A stretch of 20,425 bases of DNA from a virus, in the IMG/VR virus record IMGVR_UViG_3300031688_000180, positions 1 through 20,425 of that record, one strand, 5' to 3'. Made by a program: the position numbers and the translations under genes. Under the pieces are notes generated by a model that made no database searches, was not told where the DNA came from, and was given only the letters and a program-made list of their open reading frames with translations. Positions 7,016 through 15,474 of the stretch are shown one piece after another; the first letter of the stretch is position 1, and every line of letters starts with the position of its first letter.

Positions 7016-7347
7016 AATTAGAAACATTAGCAACCAAACCAAAATTAGTAACAGTAACCGTTGACGACGAGAAAATTGTCGAAGCATACGGTGAACCACT
7101 AGAATTCCACATTTACGATAGACATAGTATGGACACTTTTATGAAGCTAGCCGCTTTAGAAGGTGACAGTTCTGTTGGCGATATTGGAACACTAGTAGGC
7201 GATATGATACTTGACGAAAAGGGCAACAAAGTCCTTGTTGATGGCAACGTATTACCAATCGACGTTATGCTTAAAGTAATTGAGGTGGTGGTTAAACGCT
7301 TGGGAAACTCCGTGACCCAAACTTTGGAAACATCAGTCCAGAGCTAA
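7012..7347 (+). CDS. Tail assembly chaperone, short form (gpG-like)
   Basis: This 111-residue acidic protein is the zero-frame product. Its beta-rich start (KLVTVTVDDEKIVEAYGEPLEFHIYD) and helical body (LPIDVMLKVIEVVVKRLG) match the G-type tail chaperones that coat the tape measure during tail assembly. It sits between the tube gene and the tape measure gene, as lambda G does. The last codons contain the slippery heptamer at 7302-7308, and the frame ends at TAA 7345-7347. Most ribosomes would make this short form. Confidence 0.85.
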   Translation: MKLETLATKPKLVTVTVDDEKIVEAYGEPLEFHIYDRHSMDTFMKLAALEGDSSVGDIGTLVGDMILDEKGNKVLVDGNVLPIDVMLKVIEVVVKRLGNSVTQTLETSVQS

Positions 7348-7586
7348 ATGCTCTACTGACACTTGACTTCGTTGCCAAACGTTATGGCAAACTGCCAAGT
7401 GGTGTTTTAAGGGATGGGGATACTATTGATGTTCAATGTGCCAATCTTGCTGTTCAATATGAAAATTATCTTCATAAGAAAACAGAAGACGAAGCCAATG
7501 GCATTAAGCACACAGAACACTCCCAATCAGAACTGCTAAATATGATAGAGAGGGCAAGAGATGAAACTAAGGTTAAAGACAAGTAA
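7012..7586 (+). CDS. Tail assembly chaperone, -1 frameshift fusion (gpGT-like)
   Basis: A -1 shift on G GGA AAC joins the first 99 codons (through AAC 7306-7308) to a second frame from 7308 to the TAA at 7584-7586. The predicted fusion has 191 residues. The added 92 residues contain LTLDFVAKRYGKLPSGVLR and then NLAVQYENYLHKK. This is the recognisable T-domain pattern of lambda-like GT proteins, which bind the tube protein and bring it to the tape measure. The second frame has no good start of its own, and its upstream end is closed by a TAA in that frame at about 7292, so the shift must occur in the window that contains the heptamer. The end overlaps the next gene by 26 bases. Confidence 0.87.
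7302..7308 (+). other. Programmed -1 ribosomal frameshift site G GGA AAC
   Basis: The heptamer GGGAAAC is in the exact X XXY YYZ phase for the chaperone frame (codons TTG-GGA-AAC at 7300-7308). It differs from the lambda site GGGAAAG only in the last base. A Shine-Dalgarno-like GAGGTGG lies at 7282-7288, 13 bases upstream, as in stimulated bacterial sites. A weak six-pair stem, CTTTGG (7322-7327) with CCAGAG (7338-7343), lies 13 bases downstream. The heptamer and the downstream T-domain frame are seen directly. The roles of the two stimulators are inferred. Confidence 0.87.
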
Positions 7587-7842
7587 AATAGGTCCACACT
7601 TAAACAAGAAGAATAAGCGTCTCCGCACCATCCCTAAAGAAGCCTACGATGTATTCAAAGAAGCAACACCAGTAAGAAGTGGTAATGCTCGCAGAAAAAC
7701 ACGACTACAAGGCACAGTAATCAAAGCAGACTATCCTTATGCACAACGATTAGACGATGGTTGGAGCAGACAAGCTCCACAAGGGATGGTTGACCCAACT
7801 ATAAAGTTTATCAAGTCAAAGATAGCGGAAATATTAGGATAA
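7561..7842 (+). CDS. HK97 gp10-like tail completion / neck protein
   Basis: This 93-residue basic protein has ATPVRSGNARRKTRL (about residues 35-49), then ADYPYAQRLDDGWSRQAPQGM (56-76) and a final helix (FIKSKIAEIL). The order P-x-R-[ST]-G-N-x-R, ADYPYA..LD.G.S.QAP.GM is the signature of HK97-gp10-like proteins, which help complete the tail or its joint with the head. The start is inside the 3' end of the chaperone fusion frame, behind GAGAGGGCAAG. It sits between the chaperone and the tape measure, whereas the HK97 relative lies before the tube gene, so the order is rearranged. The tape measure gene begins three bases after its stop. Confidence 0.75.
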   Translation: MKLRLKTSKIGPHLNKKNKRLRTIPKEAYDVFKEATPVRSGNARRKTRLQGTVIKADYPYAQRLDDGWSRQAPQGMVDPTIKFIKSKIAEILG

Positions 7843-7845
7843 GAT

Positions 7846-10764
7846 ATGGCAACTATTAAGGACAAATATGTATTAGACATTGACACCAAAGGTGCAACGT
7901 CCAGTATAATGAGTATCAAAGGTGCAATGGGCGCACTAGCAGGTGCTCTTGCAATACGTGAACTTGTGCAGTTTGGTGCTAGTATTGTTAGTGCAACTAC
8001 ACAGTTTGAAAGATATCAAACAGTCCTAACAACGTTCTTAGGAAGCCAATCAAAAGCCAACGCTGAACTTGCACGCCTTAAAGACTTAGCCAACAGTTTA
8101 CCACAAGACTTAGCAGACGTTACTGAAGCGTTTGTTATCTTTACACGATACGGATTAGACACATCAAGTGAAGCCATTAAAGCGTTCTCAAACATTGCTA
8201 CTGCAAGTGGTAAAAGTTTAGAACAACTAGGCGAAGCACTTGGTGATGCAATGACGGGTCAATATGAACGTCTAAAAGAATTTGGTATTAAAGTATCAAC
8301 AGAGAATAACAAAGTTGTTGCACGTATTGGTGAGGACATTGTTGCCACTGGTAGAACTGCAACTGAATTAACTAGAAACTTAAAAGAACTTGGAAACACA
8401 CGATTTGGTGGAGCGGCAGAAGCAAACGCTGGCACATTAAGTCAATCAATGAGTAACCTTAAAGGTGCTGTATTTGAAGCACAAGTTGCTTTTGGTGAAG
8501 GGTTAAAACCAGCCCTTATTGAAATTACTACGTCGATGGCGGAACTACTCCGTCAAAACGAAGCCCTTGCTGAAAGTTTAGGTGCTGGAGTCGGCGAAGC
8601 ATTAAGAGTAATTGCCGGCGGTGCCAAATTCCTTGCTGAAAATATACATCTTCTTACAACTGCTCTTACTAGTTTTATAGTAATAAAATCAGTTCCGTTC
8701 TTAATTGACATTGCCAAGAAGTTCTTTGCGTTAGGTGCGGCGGTTAGCGACTTAGGCGGACCAATGTTCCGTGCAAAGGATGCCGCTAAAAACTTAATTG
8801 GTAGTTTATTAAAGTTTGGTATTGTTGGAAGAATATTTGCCGCATTTACAGGTCCTGTTGGGCTTGCTGTTGCTGGCATTACTGCATTAGCCGCTGGATT
8901 TAAAGCATTAGGACCAGTAACTGTTGAAGTAAGTGGATTAACAACTACATATGGTGAAATTGCGTCGGCTGTTTTCTTTAGGGTTAAGAAGGCTGTTGTT
9001 GCATTAGCCACTGACATTAGAGAAGGACTTGGCAAAGCATTATCGTTTGTTACTCAGAAAGTTATGAACTTTGCTCGCCCATTAGTTACTGCATTAAACC
9101 TTATGTTAGAGAAAATGTATAGTTTTGTTAATACAGCTATTGGTCTATTTAAGGGCTTTATCCTACAGGTTACAACAGGCATTGGTGACATTCCAAGAAT
9201 GTTCCTTGCGGTGATGAATGCTTCATTAGGTATCATTGGTGACTTTGTTGGTAGAGCAGGATCACAAATTGGCGAACTATGGGATTATATCTTTAGTGGC
9301 GGTGATGATGCTATTGAAAACAGTTTCACAGGCATTGGTGACACCATTGATAAACAACTTGCAAAGATTGGATCAGAGTCAAGTGTTAACTGGAGCGAGT
9401 TAATAGGTGCAGACCATATTGGCAATGCTGTTGACGCAATAACTACACCATTACGTGTTCTCATTGAAGAATATCGTGAAGAACAAGAAGCACTTGCAAA
9501 TGTAGGCAAAGAATATGATGATCATATATTACGTCTAGCAAGAGCCGCTGAGTTGGCTGAAAAGATTGCCAAAGCACAAGCAAAAATTAATGAAGCGATT
9601 GCAGAAGAAAATGAACTTAGAGCAAAATCACTTGCTACATTCCAAGGCACCTTAGACAAGTTTAACGAAGAATACAAATTTAGAACTTCATTAATTAAAT
9701 TAACAGACGATCAAAGAGAAAAAGAAGAACAGCGTTTTGCATTGCAACAGAAGTTAGCAACTGCAATACTTCCAGTTCAAACAAGAATACTTGAACTTGA
9801 ACAGTTAAACACAGACGCATCTAAAGCAAGAATCAAAGTTCTTAAAGATAGCATTGGTGACATTCAAGAAGTTTATGAAACAGAACTTGGCTACTTGGAT
9901 AAAATGGTAGATGCAAGAAACACAGAACTTAGACTCAAACGTGAAAGCGACAGTATTGATCAAGCAAGACTATCAGCTTCAGAAGCAATACTAGAAGTTC
10001 AAGAAAGAATTAACAGAGCAAGTGAAGATGCAAGTCTAGGCGGACTTAGTGGCATCAACAGAGAGCTCAAAGAAATTGAATTAAACGAATTAAGAATAGC
10101 AAGAGCCGCTAAGACACGTATTACAGCACAACTTGAAAAAGGTGTTGATGCAAATATTATTGCAGGCGAACTTGCAAAGATTGATGCTATTACTAAACAG
10201 GCTATTATGAAGCAACAGGACCTTGCTAAAACAGCTTATGAAAATTCAAGGATGTTTAGCACTGGTTGGAAAAAAGCATTTGAAGAATACGAAGACAATG
10301 CAACTAATGCTTCAAAGTCAGCACAACGTATATTTGAAAAGTCAACCAAGGGTATGGAAGACGCCATTGTAGGATTTGCTAAAACAGGTAAGTTTGAATG
10401 GAAGGGATTTGTTAACAGCATCTTAGAAGAATTGTTAAGAAGTCAAGTTCAACAGTTAATTGCCAAGACATTTGGTGGTTTAGGATTGGGCGGGGGCAGT
10501 GGCGGCGGCGGAGGACTGTTTGGAGGGTTCTTTGCAACAGGTGGAATGATTCCCCCAGGGCGTTTTGGTGTTGTCGGAGAGAACGGTCCAGAACTAGTTA
10601 GTGGTCCAGCAAATGTGACACCTAACTTAGGCGGTGGCAATGTAACTTACAACATCAACGCCGTAGATGCAATGAGTTTCAAACAGATGGTAGCACAGGA
10701 TCCAAGTTTCCTGTTTGCCGTTACTGAGCAAGGTAGAAGAACTTTACCGCAAACAAGAAGATAA
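7846..10764 (+). CDS. Tape measure protein
   Basis: At 972 residues this is the longest helical protein in the cluster. Residues about 40-235 hold the conserved tape-measure N-domain (FERYQTVLTTFLGS, then DLADVTEAFVIFTRYGLD). Hydrophobic segments lie near 262-300 and 318-356, candidates for membrane insertion during DNA entry. A long charged coiled coil covers about 535-800. Residues 803-873 match the lambda-type C-terminal domain (STGWKKAFEEYEDNA, MEDAIVGFAKTGKFEWKGF). A Gly-rich linker (878-895) and FATGGMIPPGRFGVVGENGP (896-915) follow, a common tape-measure ending. It fixes tail length: at about 0.15 nm per residue the tail would be near 145 nm. The gene starts three bases after the gp10-like gene with no separate strong ribosome site except AGGATAAG. 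Confidence 0.95.
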   Translation: MATIKDKYVLDIDTKGATSSIMSIKGAMGALAGALAIRELVQFGASIVSATTQFERYQTVLTTFLGSQSKANAELARLKDLANSLPQDLADVTEAFVIFTRYGLDTSSEAIKAFSNIATASGKSLEQLGEALGDAMTGQYERLKEFGIKVSTENNKVVARIGEDIVATGRTATELTRNLKELGNTRFGGAAEANAGTLSQSMSNLKGAVFEAQVAFGEGLKPALIEITTSMAELLRQNEALAESLGAGVGEALRVIAGGAKFLAENIHLLTTALTSFIVIKSVPFLIDIAKKFFALGAAVSDLGGPMFRAKDAAKNLIGSLLKFGIVGRIFAAFTGPVGLAVAGITALAAGFKALGPVTVEVSGLTTTYGEIASAVFFRVKKAVVALATDIREGLGKALSFVTQKVMNFARPLVTALNLMLEKMYSFVNTAIGLFKGFILQVTTGIGDIPRMFLAVMNASLGIIGDFVGRAGSQIGELWDYIFSGGDDAIENSFTGIGDTIDKQLAKIGSESSVNWSELIGADHIGNAVDAITTPLRVLIEEYREEQEALANVGKEYDDHILRLARAAELAEKIAKAQAKINEAIAEENELRAKSLATFQGTLDKFNEEYKFRTSLIKLTDDQREKEEQRFALQQKLATAILPVQTRILELEQLNTDASKARIKVLKDSIGDIQEVYETELGYLDKMVDARNTELRLKRESDSIDQARLSASEAILEVQERINRASEDASLGGLSGINRELKEIELNELRIARAAKTRITAQLEKGVDANIIAGELAKIDAITKQAIMKQQDLAKTAYENSRMFSTGWKKAFEEYEDNATNASKSAQRIFEKSTKGMEDAIVGFAKTGKFEWKGFVNSILEELLRSQVQQLIAKTFGGLGLGGGSGGGGGLFGGFFATGGMIPPGRFGVVGENGPELVSGPANVTPNLGGGNVTYNINAVDAMSFKQMVAQDPSFLFAVTEQGRRTLPQTRR

Positions 10765-10775
10765 GGTAGATAGAT

Positions 10776-11384
10776 ATGTCATTTCAATATGTAATAGATA
10801 ATGCAGAAAATATAAGCATTAGTAAAAGAAAAAGAATTGCTCAAACTGTATCGCGAGCTGGTGTTGTTAAAGCAACAAGTGTTGGCGGTCAAGTATACGA
10901 GTTTAGAGTTCAACTACCAACAGGTCCTAGATGGAGCGATAACAGAGGCTTAATTGAAACTGTTGAAGCATTGGATAGAACTACTGTTGACAACATACAA
11001 ATTAATAAAACAGCCCACAATTACATTAGCGGATACCAAGGCAACTTGTCAAGCACAAGTGGAATAACCGTAAGTTACTCAAGTGGCAATACATTAACAA
11101 TTACTGGTGGTGCAACACTAGGCAGTGGCTTTAGATTCAAAGCAGGCGACTTTATTCAATTAGGGTCATCTGGAAGTGTTTATAACATTGTAGAAGATGT
11201 TGCATTTAACGACAGTAGTATTACAGTTCATCGTCCAGTTAGAGAAACAGCTGGCAACTATACATTATTAGTTGGACAAGATGTATCCTGGAACGTTATT
11301 TGTGTTGAAATGCCAACTTGGACTATCTTTGGTTATGACCAAGTTTCTTGGAGTGGCGGCTTTGTGTTTGTGGAGGCTGTTTAA
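10776..11384 (+). CDS. Distal tail / minor tail protein (kappa)
   Basis: This 202-residue beta-rich protein begins 11 bases after the tape measure gene behind a weak AAGGT site. The N-terminal part (residues 1-80) has SRAGVVKATSVGGQVYEFRV and WSDNRGLIETVEALDR. The middle (about 120-150) has FKAGDFIQLGSSGSVYNIVEDV followed by SITVHRPVRE. This fits a phage minor-tail domain in which a strand-turn GD-x-I-x segment precedes a His-Arg-Pro turn. It occupies the position of lambda gpM or a distal tail protein, linking the tape measure to the tip. The last strand ends in a Trp/Phe/Val-rich run (WSGGFVFVEAV). Its stop overlaps the next start as TAATG. Confidence 0.6.
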   Translation: MSFQYVIDNAENISISKRKRIAQTVSRAGVVKATSVGGQVYEFRVQLPTGPRWSDNRGLIETVEALDRTTVDNIQINKTAHNYISGYQGNLSSTSGITVSYSSGNTLTITGGATLGSGFRFKAGDFIQLGSSGSVYNIVEDVAFNDSSITVHRPVRETAGNYTLLVGQDVSWNVICVEMPTWTIFGYDQVSWSGGFVFVEAV

Positions 11385-11950
11385 TGAGCATTGATTTAAG
11401 TTCGTATCGTGACATTCAAACTAACTTATTTGTTAAAATGGATGTGCCTGGATATCAAGTATTAACATTCAGTGATTACCATAAAGACTACACTATTGGT
11501 GCTACAACCTATCAAGCCCTAGGCGAGTTGTTAACAGTTACTAACACAACTGATGAACTTCGTGCAAGCCCAAGAGATTTAACAATAACTATTAGTGGTA
11601 TTCCAAGCGGTAATGTTAGTGAAATATTAAACAATAGAATCAAAGGTAGCAATGTAGTTGTTAGTAGAGCATTCTTTAATTCAACTACTGGAGAACTGTT
11701 ATCAATAGCAGGAAATCCAGCAGGTAAGTTTCACGGCATTGTAAGTAACTTTGAAATTGCAGATGAATTAAGTATGGGCAGTGACTTAGGTGCAATTACA
11801 ATTTCAATAACTGTAACCAGCGTTGTAGAATTATTAAACAATAAAACAAGCGGTCGCAGAACTAACCCATCAGACTTTCCTACAGAATCAAGTATGAGTA
11901 GAGTAAGTGCCCTTGCTAAATCTAACTTTAACTTTGGAGCGCCACAATGA
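11384..11950 (+). CDS. Distal tail / baseplate hub-associated protein (DUF2163- or gpL-like)
   Basis: I choose the ATG at 11384 (188 residues) rather than the in-frame ATG at 11348. GGAGG at 11372-11376 is seven bases upstream, the start overlaps the previous stop as TAATG, and the extra 12 residues of the longer form are Cys/Trp-rich and read from the preceding gene. The protein has FSDYHKDYTIGATTYQALGE (about 32-51), RDLTITISGIP (about 65-75), then KFHGIVSNFEI and ITISITVTSVVELLNNKTSGRR near the end. This resembles the N-domain of DUF2163 proteins and lambda gpL-like tip proteins, which have a FTDHD...G..Y entry and a paired beta body. No NlpC/P60 peptidase gene follows. Confidence 0.62.
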   Translation: MSIDLSSYRDIQTNLFVKMDVPGYQVLTFSDYHKDYTIGATTYQALGELLTVTNTTDELRASPRDLTITISGIPSGNVSEILNNRIKGSNVVVSRAFFNSTTGELLSIAGNPAGKFHGIVSNFEIADELSMGSDLGAITISITVTSVVELLNNKTSGRRTNPSDFPTESSMSRVSALAKSNFNFGAPQ

Positions 11951-14900
11951 GTTTCTTAAGCGGTATAGTAAACTTTGGTAAAAGTGCTTTAGGTTTCTTA
12001 GGTGGCAACAGCATTGGAAGTAGTTTAGTTAAAACTGCATTGCTTGGATATGCTGTTAACAAGATGTCTAAAAGTGTTCTTAAAGAAAATGACACTAAAG
12101 GAAGCGGAAGCACATCAAACATTGACAAGGGTGTTAGACTTCAAGTAAAGCCTAACGCAGAAGCAAAGATACCAGTCCTTTATGGCGATGCATTCTTTGG
12201 AGGCAACATATCAGATGCCGCTATGACAAATGCCAACAAGACAATGTGGTATTGCTTAACACTTGCTGAAAAGACAGGCACAGCTTTGTCAGGCGGTGCA
12301 ACAACTTACACATTCCAAGATGTGTATTGGAATCAACAACGTATTGTATTTCAAGCAGATGGTATTACTGCTGATTATGCTGTTGATAGTAATGGAACAA
12401 TTGATAGAAGTATTAGTGGCTTAGTTAAAGTCTATCTATACGCAGGGTCAAGTTCCAATGGACAAATTCCAACTGGTTATAGTGGCACAGTTCCAAACTC
12501 TGACACAGTATTTCCTAATTGGACCAGTAGCACACATCCAATGACAAATCTAGTATTTGCGTTGGTAAGGGTTGATTACAACCGTGAAAAGAACGTCACT
12601 GGTATTGCTGATATGCTATTCCAAGTAGAAAGCAGTATGAAGAAACCAGGTGATGTATTATATGATTATCTAACTTCAACGGTATATGGTGCGGGTATAC
12701 CAACAGTAGAAATAGACACCACAAGCGTGTCCGCTTTAAACACCTATAGTGCAGAAAGCGTTTCATACAATGACGAAGGCACTGGAGCACAAACACTTCC
12801 AGATAGATATCAAATTAACGGTTTAGTTGATACAGACGAAACTGTATTAAGAAACGCAGAGCAAATATGTAGTTCAACTGCAACTTGGTTAAGTTATGAC
12901 ACCCACGAGGGCAAGTGGGGAGTTGTTATTAACAAGGCAGGAACTACAGTTGCAAGTTTCAGCGATACAAACATACTAGGCAACATTAGCGTTGGCGGCA
13001 CAGGACTTCAAGACTTATATAATAGTGTCAAGGTAGAATTTCCACACAGGGATTTACGTGATAGTGCGGACTTTATTAAGATTGAAATACCAGCAAATTT
13101 ACGAAACGCTAATGAACCTGACAACACATTAAACATCACTTACGATAATATCAATGAACCAGTTCAAGCAGAACAGTTAGGATTTATTGAATTAAAGCAG
13201 AGTCGTGTTGACTTAGTAATACAATTTGAAACAGACTTTAGTTACATTAATCTAAAAGCTGGTGATGTCATTGATGTCACTAACGATAGGTATTCGTTTA
13301 CTAGCAAGTTATTTAGAATTGTTACAATTACAGAACGTCAAGACAATGACGGTGCTTTAATGATGGAAGTAACAGCATTAGAATACGATGCTGATGTTTA
13401 TAGTGTTTCAAATATTACTCGATTTACTAGAAGTAGTGCAAACGGTATTATTAGTATTGGTGCTATTGGAACTCCATCTACTCCACAAGTTACAAAGTTT
13501 GAAAGAGCAAGTCGTCCTCGTATTGAAATTGAAGTAAACACACCGACTGGTGTTGTTGAAGGATTAGAATATTGGGTATCATTTGATTACACAGAAACTG
13601 ACGATACTTTGCGTAGTTACACATTAGTTGGAACAAAGAAACCACTTGGTGGTGGAGTGTTTACAAGTAGCACTCAAGTTGTGTTTGAATATGCAAATCT
13701 TAATGCACAAAACTTTTATGTCAAAGTTAGAGGATTTAACACAACAGCGGTTGGTCCTTATAGTAATGTAAGTGGCCTAGTTGAATTTATACCTGAGCAA
13801 GTTCCAGACGCTATTACACCTGACACAAGTATTTTAGATTCAACTGGAGGACTTGCAACTGCATTAGGCATTGTTAGTTTGTTAAACAACATAGATGGAT
13901 TGTTTGGATCATCGCCTAACCAATCAGGCGGATTGTTTAGTAAGATATTTGATGTGTTCAATGACGAGACTGGTATCGACTTAGTTGGCGATGCGGCCGC
14001 TGGCAATTTAGTAGTTGCGGCAAACATTGCAGTCCAAGAAGAAGGTGCTAATGTAGTAAGTCAGGTATCAGCAATTAACTTTGTTGGAGATGACCTTACT
14101 GTAACTGCTAACGGAACTGTTGTTACAGTTACACACAATGACACTCACGGTGGTGGCGGCGGTGATGGTGGTGATGGTGGCGGAACACCTCCTACTCCAG
14201 CCTTAGTTGTAAGCACAACACTACCTCCTGATAGAACAACATATCAAGCCGGCACATCAGTTACTCTGCCAAACCAAGCAACAATTACAGGCAGTTACTT
14301 TATATCGTGGAGTTATAATAGCGGAAATATCTTTGGTGCTATTAGCTTAGGAACAGGCAATGCTAAGTTATACAAAAGTGATGGAACTTTAGTTCAAACA
14401 TTAGCCGCAATAGCTTGTAGTGTTAGTGGCAATACTTTAGAATTACCGTTTTCAAACAGAGACTTAAAAACTGATTATTACATATTATTAGATGCAGGAT
14501 TAGTTACATATTGCGGAATTAATAGTGTGGCTATTGACAGTCCGTTATCTTGGAACTTTAATACACCTAATGTTTCTAAACCAGCATATGCTATGTCAGG
14601 AACAGGTGCTACTACTAACTTTTCAATTACAGCAAGTGTTGACACTTGCGGAACTACACTAACTGTTACCGGAACAGGTATTACAGCAATGGCCACTGGT
14701 AGTAGCATAACAATAGATGGTGGAGCAAATTTAGGCACACCTACAATTTCAGGAGTTGTTGCAAGTATTCCAATCAGTGGAACAGCAACGTCAACAACTT
14801 ATAATATTACACTACCTGATGGTGCATTTACTGGTGGTGATTCTTGTTTTTCTGGAGCAACTAGTGGTGCTAACACAGTTAGTTTTACCATTGGCGTTAA

Positions 14901-15471
14901 TATGTTATTGGTAGATTATCACACAAACAGTGGGGTTTTTGAACCAACTGCTCTTGACACTAACGTTAACGCCCAAAGTAATATTCGACTTGAGTTTAAT
15001 CAAAATGTTACTTTAGGAACTGGCAATATAAACATATACACAATTAGCGGTTCGTTACATCAACAAATACCTGTTACAGCAAACTTTGCCTCAGACAATA
15101 CAAGTGAACTTATTTGGGCAATTGGCGACTCAGTTTACATAAACCCAACAGTGGATATGATCAAAGGCACACCTTACTATATACTAGCAGACGCCGGAAG
15201 TGTAGTAGGAACTTGCTCTACACCTTGGGGAGAAACATCGTCTAGTGCTATTGCGTGGACAGTTGATCCAGGCCCAAGTATTGCAAGTGTTGATCCAATT
15301 GGATCAACAGGAGTTTACGGCAATACCAATTCTGTTAATGAAACAGGACTTGCATTAAATATAGATAGAACTGTTACAGTAGGCACTGGGAATTATGTAA
15401 TCTACGATAGTAATAATACAGTAGTTGCAACTATTCCATCCACAGATCCTAGAATAACATACGGAGCATAA
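11947..15471 (+). CDS. Tail tip hub protein (gpJ-like) with FN3 and Ig-like repeats, first part
   Basis: This protein of 1,174 residues overlaps the previous stop as ATGA. Residues 1-45 are hydrophobic and Gly/Ser-rich. About 60-500 look like the hub core of J-type tip proteins, including AKIPVLYGDAFFGGN, LVRVDYNREKN and TVYGAGIPTVEID. About 510-615 is fibronectin-III-like. A hydrophobic stretch with GLATALGIVSLL and the motif AINFVGDDLTV (709-719) leads to a Gly/Asp-rich hinge (735-746). Ig-like repeats of the SbsA/Big_5 type then occupy about 750-873 and 980-1106, each with a GTGN...IY turn and a closing YYIL..AG. A third repeat begins at about 1110 and is cut by TAA 15469-15471. The next frame continues it in the same phase. 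It probably forms the central tip fibre that meets the host receptor. Confidence 0.85.
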   Translation: MSFLSGIVNFGKSALGFLGGNSIGSSLVKTALLGYAVNKMSKSVLKENDTKGSGSTSNIDKGVRLQVKPNAEAKIPVLYGDAFFGGNISDAAMTNANKTMWYCLTLAEKTGTALSGGATTYTFQDVYWNQQRIVFQADGITADYAVDSNGTIDRSISGLVKVYLYAGSSSNGQIPTGYSGTVPNSDTVFPNWTSSTHPMTNLVFALVRVDYNREKNVTGIADMLFQVESSMKKPGDVLYDYLTSTVYGAGIPTVEIDTTSVSALNTYSAESVSYNDEGTGAQTLPDRYQINGLVDTDETVLRNAEQICSSTATWLSYDTHEGKWGVVINKAGTTVASFSDTNILGNISVGGTGLQDLYNSVKVEFPHRDLRDSADFIKIEIPANLRNANEPDNTLNITYDNINEPVQAEQLGFIELKQSRVDLVIQFETDFSYINLKAGDVIDVTNDRYSFTSKLFRIVTITERQDNDGALMMEVTALEYDADVYSVSNITRFTRSSANGIISIGAIGTPSTPQVTKFERASRPRIEIEVNTPTGVVEGLEYWVSFDYTETDDTLRSYTLVGTKKPLGGGVFTSSTQVVFEYANLNAQNFYVKVRGFNTTAVGPYSNVSGLVEFIPEQVPDAITPDTSILDSTGGLATALGIVSLLNNIDGLFGSSPNQSGGLFSKIFDVFNDETGIDLVGDAAAGNLVVAANIAVQEEGANVVSQVSAINFVGDDLTVTANGTVVTVTHNDTHGGGGGDGGDGGGTPPTPALVVSTTLPPDRTTYQAGTSVTLPNQATITGSYFISWSYNSGNIFGAISLGTGNAKLYKSDGTLVQTLAAIACSVSGNTLELPFSNRDLKTDYYILLDAGLVTYCGINSVAIDSPLSWNFNTPNVSKPAYAMSGTGATTNFSITASVDTCGTTLTVTGTGITAMATGSSITIDGGANLGTPTISGVVASIPISGTATSTTYNITLPDGAFTGGDSCFSGATSGANTVSFTIGVNMLLVDYHTNSGVFEPTALDTNVNAQSNIRLEFNQNVTLGTGNINIYTISGSLHQQIPVTANFASDNTSELIWAIGDSVYINPTVDMIKGTPYYILADAGSVVGTCSTPWGETSSSAIAWTVDPGPSIASVDPIGSTGVYGNTNSVNETGLALNIDRTVTVGTGNYVIYDSNNTVVATIPSTDPRITYGA
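15469..15471 (+). other. In-frame TAA inside an Ig-like repeat
   Basis: TAA follows GGA-GCA and precedes GAT-ATG. The frame on both sides is the same, since 11947 and 15475 differ by a multiple of three. Aligning the third repeat with the fourth places this codon in the turn between two strands: RITYGA and MKITVD correspond to VDIHS and DKIYLE of the next repeat. A GGAG at 15463-15466 lies eight bases before ATG 15475, and the same junction string TAAGATATG occurs at 7840-7848, where it separates two true genes. Restart, read-through, natural nonsense change and assembly error all remain possible. Confidence 0.9.
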
Positions 15472-15474
15472 GAT

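Noticed and set aside
7316-7322. CCCAAAC as an alternative slippery site in the chaperone gene
   Set aside because: It is not in X XXY YYZ phase with the chaperone frame, while GGGAAAC at 7302-7308 is.
7536-7545. A further GCTAAATA before the gp10-like gene
   Set aside because: It lies inside the frameshifted coding frame, has no TTATTTA-type upstream block and no terminator before it. One chance copy of the 8-mer is plausible in an AT-rich window of this size.
8553-9035. A 160-codon open frame on the - strand within the tape measure gene
   Set aside because: It lies wholly inside a confidently assigned + strand gene and is rich in Ala, Pro and Asn as a shadow frame would be. It has no neighbouring gene on that strand. 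All other - strand frames were rejected for the same reason.
11348-11383. Upstream in-frame ATG giving a 200-residue version of the distal tail protein
   Set aside because: The extra residues are Cys/Trp-rich and come from the preceding gene read in another frame. The ATG at 11384 has GGAGG at the right distance and a TAATG overlap.
4144-13999. Two NotI-type GCGGCCGC octamers (about 4144 and 13991) in an AT-rich genome
   Set aside because: Both arise where Ala-Ala pairs are forced to GCG or GCC by avoidance of GCAGC/GCTGC, so they need no separate cause and are not cloning scars.
14150-14184. GGTGGC-type run as a possible minisatellite or regulatory repeat
   Set aside because: It codes for a Gly/Asp hinge in the hub protein and is imperfect. 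Codon-level repetition explains it.
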